DNA of 64,000 nt, from the NCBI GenBank assembly GCA_040768585.1, contig JAXGMQ010000001.1:1426001-1490000 (forward strand), read 5' to 3'. The DNA comes from JAXGMQ01 sp040768585 (GTDB lineage Bacteria > Caldisericota > Caldisericia > JAAYUI01). This document shows positions 61,119-64,000 of the stretch, piece after piece; the stretch's first letter is position 1; each line of letters opens with the position of its first letter. The translations under genes and the position numbers were made by a program. The notes beneath the pieces were generated by a model, which was not told where the DNA came from, ran no database searches, and saw only the letters and a program-made list of their open reading frames with translations.

Positions 61119-61916
61119 ATGGTGGTTGAACTGAGAAGAACAATTGTTGTGTTGTTGGCATTTGTATCGTTTTGTCTGACATCATGTAATGTGGGGTATG
61201 TGAGTGATGGACAGTTAGCTATCGATAAAGAAATAAATCGCTTTGAAAATCGATTTACTCTGGTCGATGCATCAGCTAGTAATAAAGATTACAAACCCAT
61301 ATCATTCAATGATTATCATCTTCTGATTCAAACAAGCACATTAGCTCTTTCAGAGTTGGGTGAAATAGATAAACCGTCGATAAGAGAGAAAGTTGATTTT
61401 GAAGTAACTCATGAAATATCTGGCATTAAATTAGGCATAATGGACATGTACGTTGATGATGTTATTAAACCATCCAACCAACCCCTCTTCCGTTCCTCCC
61501 TCTATTGGATCTTCAGCCCATACGAGACATACATTGAAACTGAAGATGACCTGAATGCCATGTACATCGAGATAAAAACTGACACAGAAGAGGCAATGGG
61601 CAAGGTTCTTTTCAAGTTTCCAAACGTCATCAGACAAGAACCCACAAAAACACTTGATTCTGAGAGTTTGCTCTATGAGTTGCCAATTGGTTCGATGTAC
61701 TATCTCGACGACAGGGGAAGAGAGCTTGTCTATGAGTACGTTGAAGAGGGCGACACTTACAAGAAAGTGTACTCTGAGCTGGTTGAATCTACAAAGTTCA
61801 TGAACTTTGTAGACTATGATTACTCATACGGCAAAGACAACAAACCTGTCACCAGAGTGCTTGAGAAACCTGAACCAATAATCAAAAACCTGAATCCAAA
61901 AGAATCTGATGAGTAG
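61119..61916 (+). CDS. Lipoprotein of unknown function
   Basis: 265 residues with a bacterial lipoprotein signal (RRTIVVLLAFVSFCLTSC, lipobox LTSC). The mature part is acidic and has no family I recognise. An AAGGGG sequence lies 11 bases before the ATG. The 3' half is richer in C than the 5' half (for example around SNQPLFRSSLYWIFSPYET), similar to the shift seen in propeller 3. It precedes the RHS-like gene by about 30 bp and could be coexpressed with it. Confidence 0.6.
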   Translation: MVVELRRTIVVLLAFVSFCLTSCNVGYVSDGQLAIDKEINRFENRFTLVDASASNKDYKPISFNDYHLLIQTSTLALSELGEIDKPSIREKVDFEVTHEISGIKLGIMDMYVDDVIKPSNQPLFRSSLYWIFSPYETYIETEDDLNAMYIEIKTDTEEAMGKVLFKFPNVIRQEPTKTLDSESLLYELPIGSMYYLDDRGRELVYEYVEEGDTYKKVYSELVESTKFMNFVDYDYSYGKDNKPVTRVLEKPEPIIKNLNPKESDE

Positions 61917-61945
61917 TCGACCTTGTAAAGAGGTATAAAAGTAAT

Positions 61946-63889
61946 GTGTGGGGTTGGTTTGAGAAACAGAAATACAAAGTAGACCAACCCCAAAACCACT
62001 ACCCCTTCACCACAGCCCCAAGAGAGCTACTACGCTCTACAGCTCTCAACCCCCACCTCCCAACAAGCTCTGATGTGGATGTGTATTTCAACTCCATGCT
62101 TGACTGGACAAACCCAACACTCGCTGACTATGTCAGAAGACAGAAGTGGAACCCATACAAGGAGAACAGAGGGACAAACACCACCCAAACCCTAAACTCT
62201 CTCAAAACAAACCCACTCTCAACCCTCTCCCGTGACTACAACCCAACAGTCGCTCTAGTCTATGACGAATCCACAGACTACACCTACGACAAAGAGAACA
62301 GACTAACCCATGTTGACCTTCCAGATGGCACTGATGTAGACTTCAGCTATGATGGACTTGGAAGAAGACTCACCAAGGTCATCACAGATGGTACTGACAT
62401 AACAACCATCAAGTATCACTATGTGGGTGGACAAATAACCACCATTGAGATTGATGCTGAGGATGATGAGGTGGCATACAGAGATGAGACACTCCACATC
62501 CACCTTGGGCCTAACTCATACCCTATATCCTTTGAATGGGTAAGGTATGATTATGCAGAAGAGACTACTCTAGATGACACCTACTACTACCACTATGACC
62601 TACATGGTAACGTACTAAAGGTCACAGATGACAGTGAGGTAACTAAGATTACATACCTCTATGATGTACTAGGTGAGATTACATCTGAGACAAATAATGA
62701 CAACATACCAAACTTCTTCACCTACAGGGGAGCCACACAGACACTAACAGACAGTGAACTTGACTTGTACTTTGGTGGTGGGTTCTATAGGCCGGATTTA
62801 GGCGTAACACTTTCAGTTGGCGAAACTGCCACAAACCAAACATCGTCAAGTGTGATTGGTGATATGGCTAAGATTCAACTTTCAAACATCCAGATGGCAA
62901 TACACTCTGTTGTGGCAGCAGCAGACGAGCTTATCCCGGTTGAAGAGATGTCATATGTGGCGAAGGGTGCTGCTCCACCAGCCAAAGATGTACAAATTGA
63001 ACAAGAACAAATTGGACCTAGTGAATCAGCAATAGATTTCCCTCCACCACCTTCGATTGATCCATCAAGCGTTTCTCCTGTAGAACAAGACCCCAATGAC
63101 AGATTCAAGATGGATACAAAAAAGTTTGCATCGAATGAGAAATATGACGTGAAGGCAGAATCATGCAAAAACAGCACCAGAGACAAGAAGAGTGGAGCTG
63201 ATGAGAATCTGCTTGTTTATGTTGATACAGATGGGGATTTGATACCAGATACGTGGATGCCGATAGGGCAGGCGAATATTTTTTGGATGCCTTCCGGGGT
63301 AGCAGGGCAAAGTAATGGTAATAGTGGGACATCAGTGGTACAACAACGTGATCAAGAATTGTCAATTCAAAGTGAATCAAAAATAAACGCTGGCACCAGT
63401 AGAACTGGAACTGGGAATACACCCTTCTATTCTGCTTTTTGGATAAATGTCTTAGCTCTAAATCCTGAACAAAGAAAAAGTGCATACAGTCTTGGTTTAA
63501 GTGTATTATTGTCACTTGAAGCTTATTTGGATGCAAATAACCTAACCCCTACAAGAAATACCTTCATGGCTTCTATGGTTGCGGCTGGGATAGCTACACA
63601 TTTAGGTTTTGGTAAGGATTATGCTATGGGTGTGGCCGTTAAGCTAGCGATGGGTCTCTCTCATACATTTATGCTGAAGGATGGCAATCTTTGTAGTGTA
63701 TGGATAGATGAAAAAACCGGTATGTTAATTATTCAAATTACTGTTTTCGTGAAAGACAAACACGGAAACATAATAGATGTAAAAGGTGGATCACCGCCAC
63801 CAGTAATCTTACCTATCATCGATCCGATCTTTGGACCACCTGGCGATAGGGTATCACCAACTAGCAGATCAAATCCAATGTTAAATTGA
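61946..63889 (+). CDS. RHS/YD-repeat protein, 5'-truncated, with unrecognised C-terminal domain
   Basis: A frame of 647 codons beginning at a GTG without a ribosome site. Residues 110-260 contain YD repeats (YTYDKENRLTHVDLPDGT, FSYDGLGRRLTKV, YHYDLHGNVLKVTDD, YLYDVLGEITSE) and then GGGFYRPDLGVTL, in place of the usual RHS-core ending. The 390 residues beyond are not recognised and include a Pro-rich stretch (FPPPPSIDPSS) and a helical region near the end. RHS proteins are normally well over 1000 residues with a long repeat shell, so this is probably a 3' fragment of a longer gene or an orphan tail cassette. A toxin role for the C-terminal part is possible but unsupported. Confidence 0.6.
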   Translation: MWGWFEKQKYKVDQPQNHYPFTTAPRELLRSTALNPHLPTSSDVDVYFNSMLDWTNPTLADYVRRQKWNPYKENRGTNTTQTLNSLKTNPLSTLSRDYNPTVALVYDESTDYTYDKENRLTHVDLPDGTDVDFSYDGLGRRLTKVITDGTDITTIKYHYVGGQITTIEIDAEDDEVAYRDETLHIHLGPNSYPISFEWVRYDYAEETTLDDTYYYHYDLHGNVLKVTDDSEVTKITYLYDVLGEITSETNNDNIPNFFTYRGATQTLTDSELDLYFGGGFYRPDLGVTLSVGETATNQTSSSVIGDMAKIQLSNIQMAIHSVVAAADELIPVEEMSYVAKGAAPPAKDVQIEQEQIGPSESAIDFPPPPSIDPSSVSPVEQDPNDRFKMDTKKFASNEKYDVKAESCKNSTRDKKSGADENLLVYVDTDGDLIPDTWMPIGQANIFWMPSGVAGQSNGNSGTSVVQQRDQELSIQSESKINAGTSRTGTGNTPFYSAFWINVLALNPEQRKSAYSLGLSVLLSLEAYLDANNLTPTRNTFMASMVAAGIATHLGFGKDYAMGVAVKLAMGLSHTFMLKDGNLCSVWIDEKTGMLIIQITVFVKDKHGNIIDVKGGSPPPVILPIIDPIFGPPGDRVSPTSRSNPMLN

Positions 63890-63912
63890 ACTAAATAAAA
63901 TCCGTTTTGTAT

Positions 63913-63943
63913 GGTGGTGTGTTAACACATTTAACACACCACC
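63913..63943. other. Perfect 13-bp inverted repeat
   Basis: GGTGGTGTGTTAA, 5-nt loop CACAT, TTAACACACCACC. It lies 24 bp after the RHS-like stop and before the next ribosome site. No T run follows, so it may be an mRNA hairpin or an operator instead of a terminator. Confidence 0.6.
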
Positions 63944-63970
63944 TAAATGCAAAGCTAAGGAGGAAAACAA

Positions 63971-64000
63971 ATGGTAAGAAAATGGAAACTCAGAATTATT
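63971..64000 (+). CDS. Start of a further gene, cut by the window end
   Basis: The ATG at 63971 follows AAGGAGG at a good distance and opens MVRKWKLRII, a basic N-terminus that could begin a signal peptide or membrane protein. Only ten codons are visible. By position it follows the RHS-like gene and might encode its partner. Confidence 0.5.
   Translation, partial: MVRKWKLRII

Overview
The window looks like the chromosome of a strictly anaerobic, H2-using bacterium from a poorly described lineage. Bacterial traits are two lipoproteins with lipoboxes, an AraC-type regulator, -35/-10 promoters, AGGAGG ribosome sites and IS1595-type transposases. One gene, gatD, is of a type otherwise best known from Archaea. 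I cannot name the phylum. Several genes are eroded (a methyltransferase, a peroxiredoxin, a chimeric restriction methylase, transposases and one cysteine-rich gene), so the genome carries visible decay and recombination.

1-9.8 kb, minus strand: one operon for a flavin-based electron-bifurcating hydrogenase/heterodisulfide-reductase-type complex. The order is hdrC, hdrB, an FAD/NAD(P)-type oxidoreductase, a six-cluster ferredoxin, an mvhD with a winged-helix tail, a double-length hdrA, a second mvhD, mvhG and mvhA (cut by the window edge). A -35/-10 promoter with a palindrome just upstream precedes hdrC. 10-33 kb is a mixed region: small membrane proteins, two tandem probable beta-propeller genes, a lipoprotein, an AraC/GyrI regulator, a large secreted M1-peptidase-like protein that has lost every catalytic residue, an ECF transporter S component overlapping a methyltransferase, two PQQ-type propeller proteins (one of 1358 residues with a stalk domain), gatD, methyltransferases and a membrane-protein pair. 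Several start codons here lie 6-9 nt after a -10 box, which suggests leaderless mRNAs.

33-39.2 kb: a type ISP restriction-modification protein carrying an in-frame DUF559 nuclease insertion and palindromic PPTPLxKGG-type repeats; a second ISP methylase fragment fused to the tail of a DUF1015 protein; and a broken IS1595-family element. 40-43.2 kb: a compact cluster of a DUF5320 protein, a NifX-like protein, two ferredoxin-containing MinD-type ATPases and a DUF134 regulator, with a 16-bp palindrome at its promoter.

43.9-60.7 kb holds the most interesting locus. A radical SAM/SPASM enzyme is followed by five cysteine-rich repeat proteins, four of which share a conserved N-terminal leader, then by four secreted propeller-like proteins and a DUF1847 protein. 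The cysteine-rich regions are built from hundreds of residues of C-x-D / C-x-N units. Fragments of the radical SAM 3' end and the DUF1847 5' end lie between the units, and one precursor has swapped its leader for the DUF1847 N-terminus, so the locus appears to evolve by tandem duplication and deletion. I propose it as an undescribed radical-SAM-linked peptide or surface-protein system; the chemistry is inference. 61-64 kb: a lipoprotein, a 5'-truncated RHS/YD-repeat protein and the start of one more gene.
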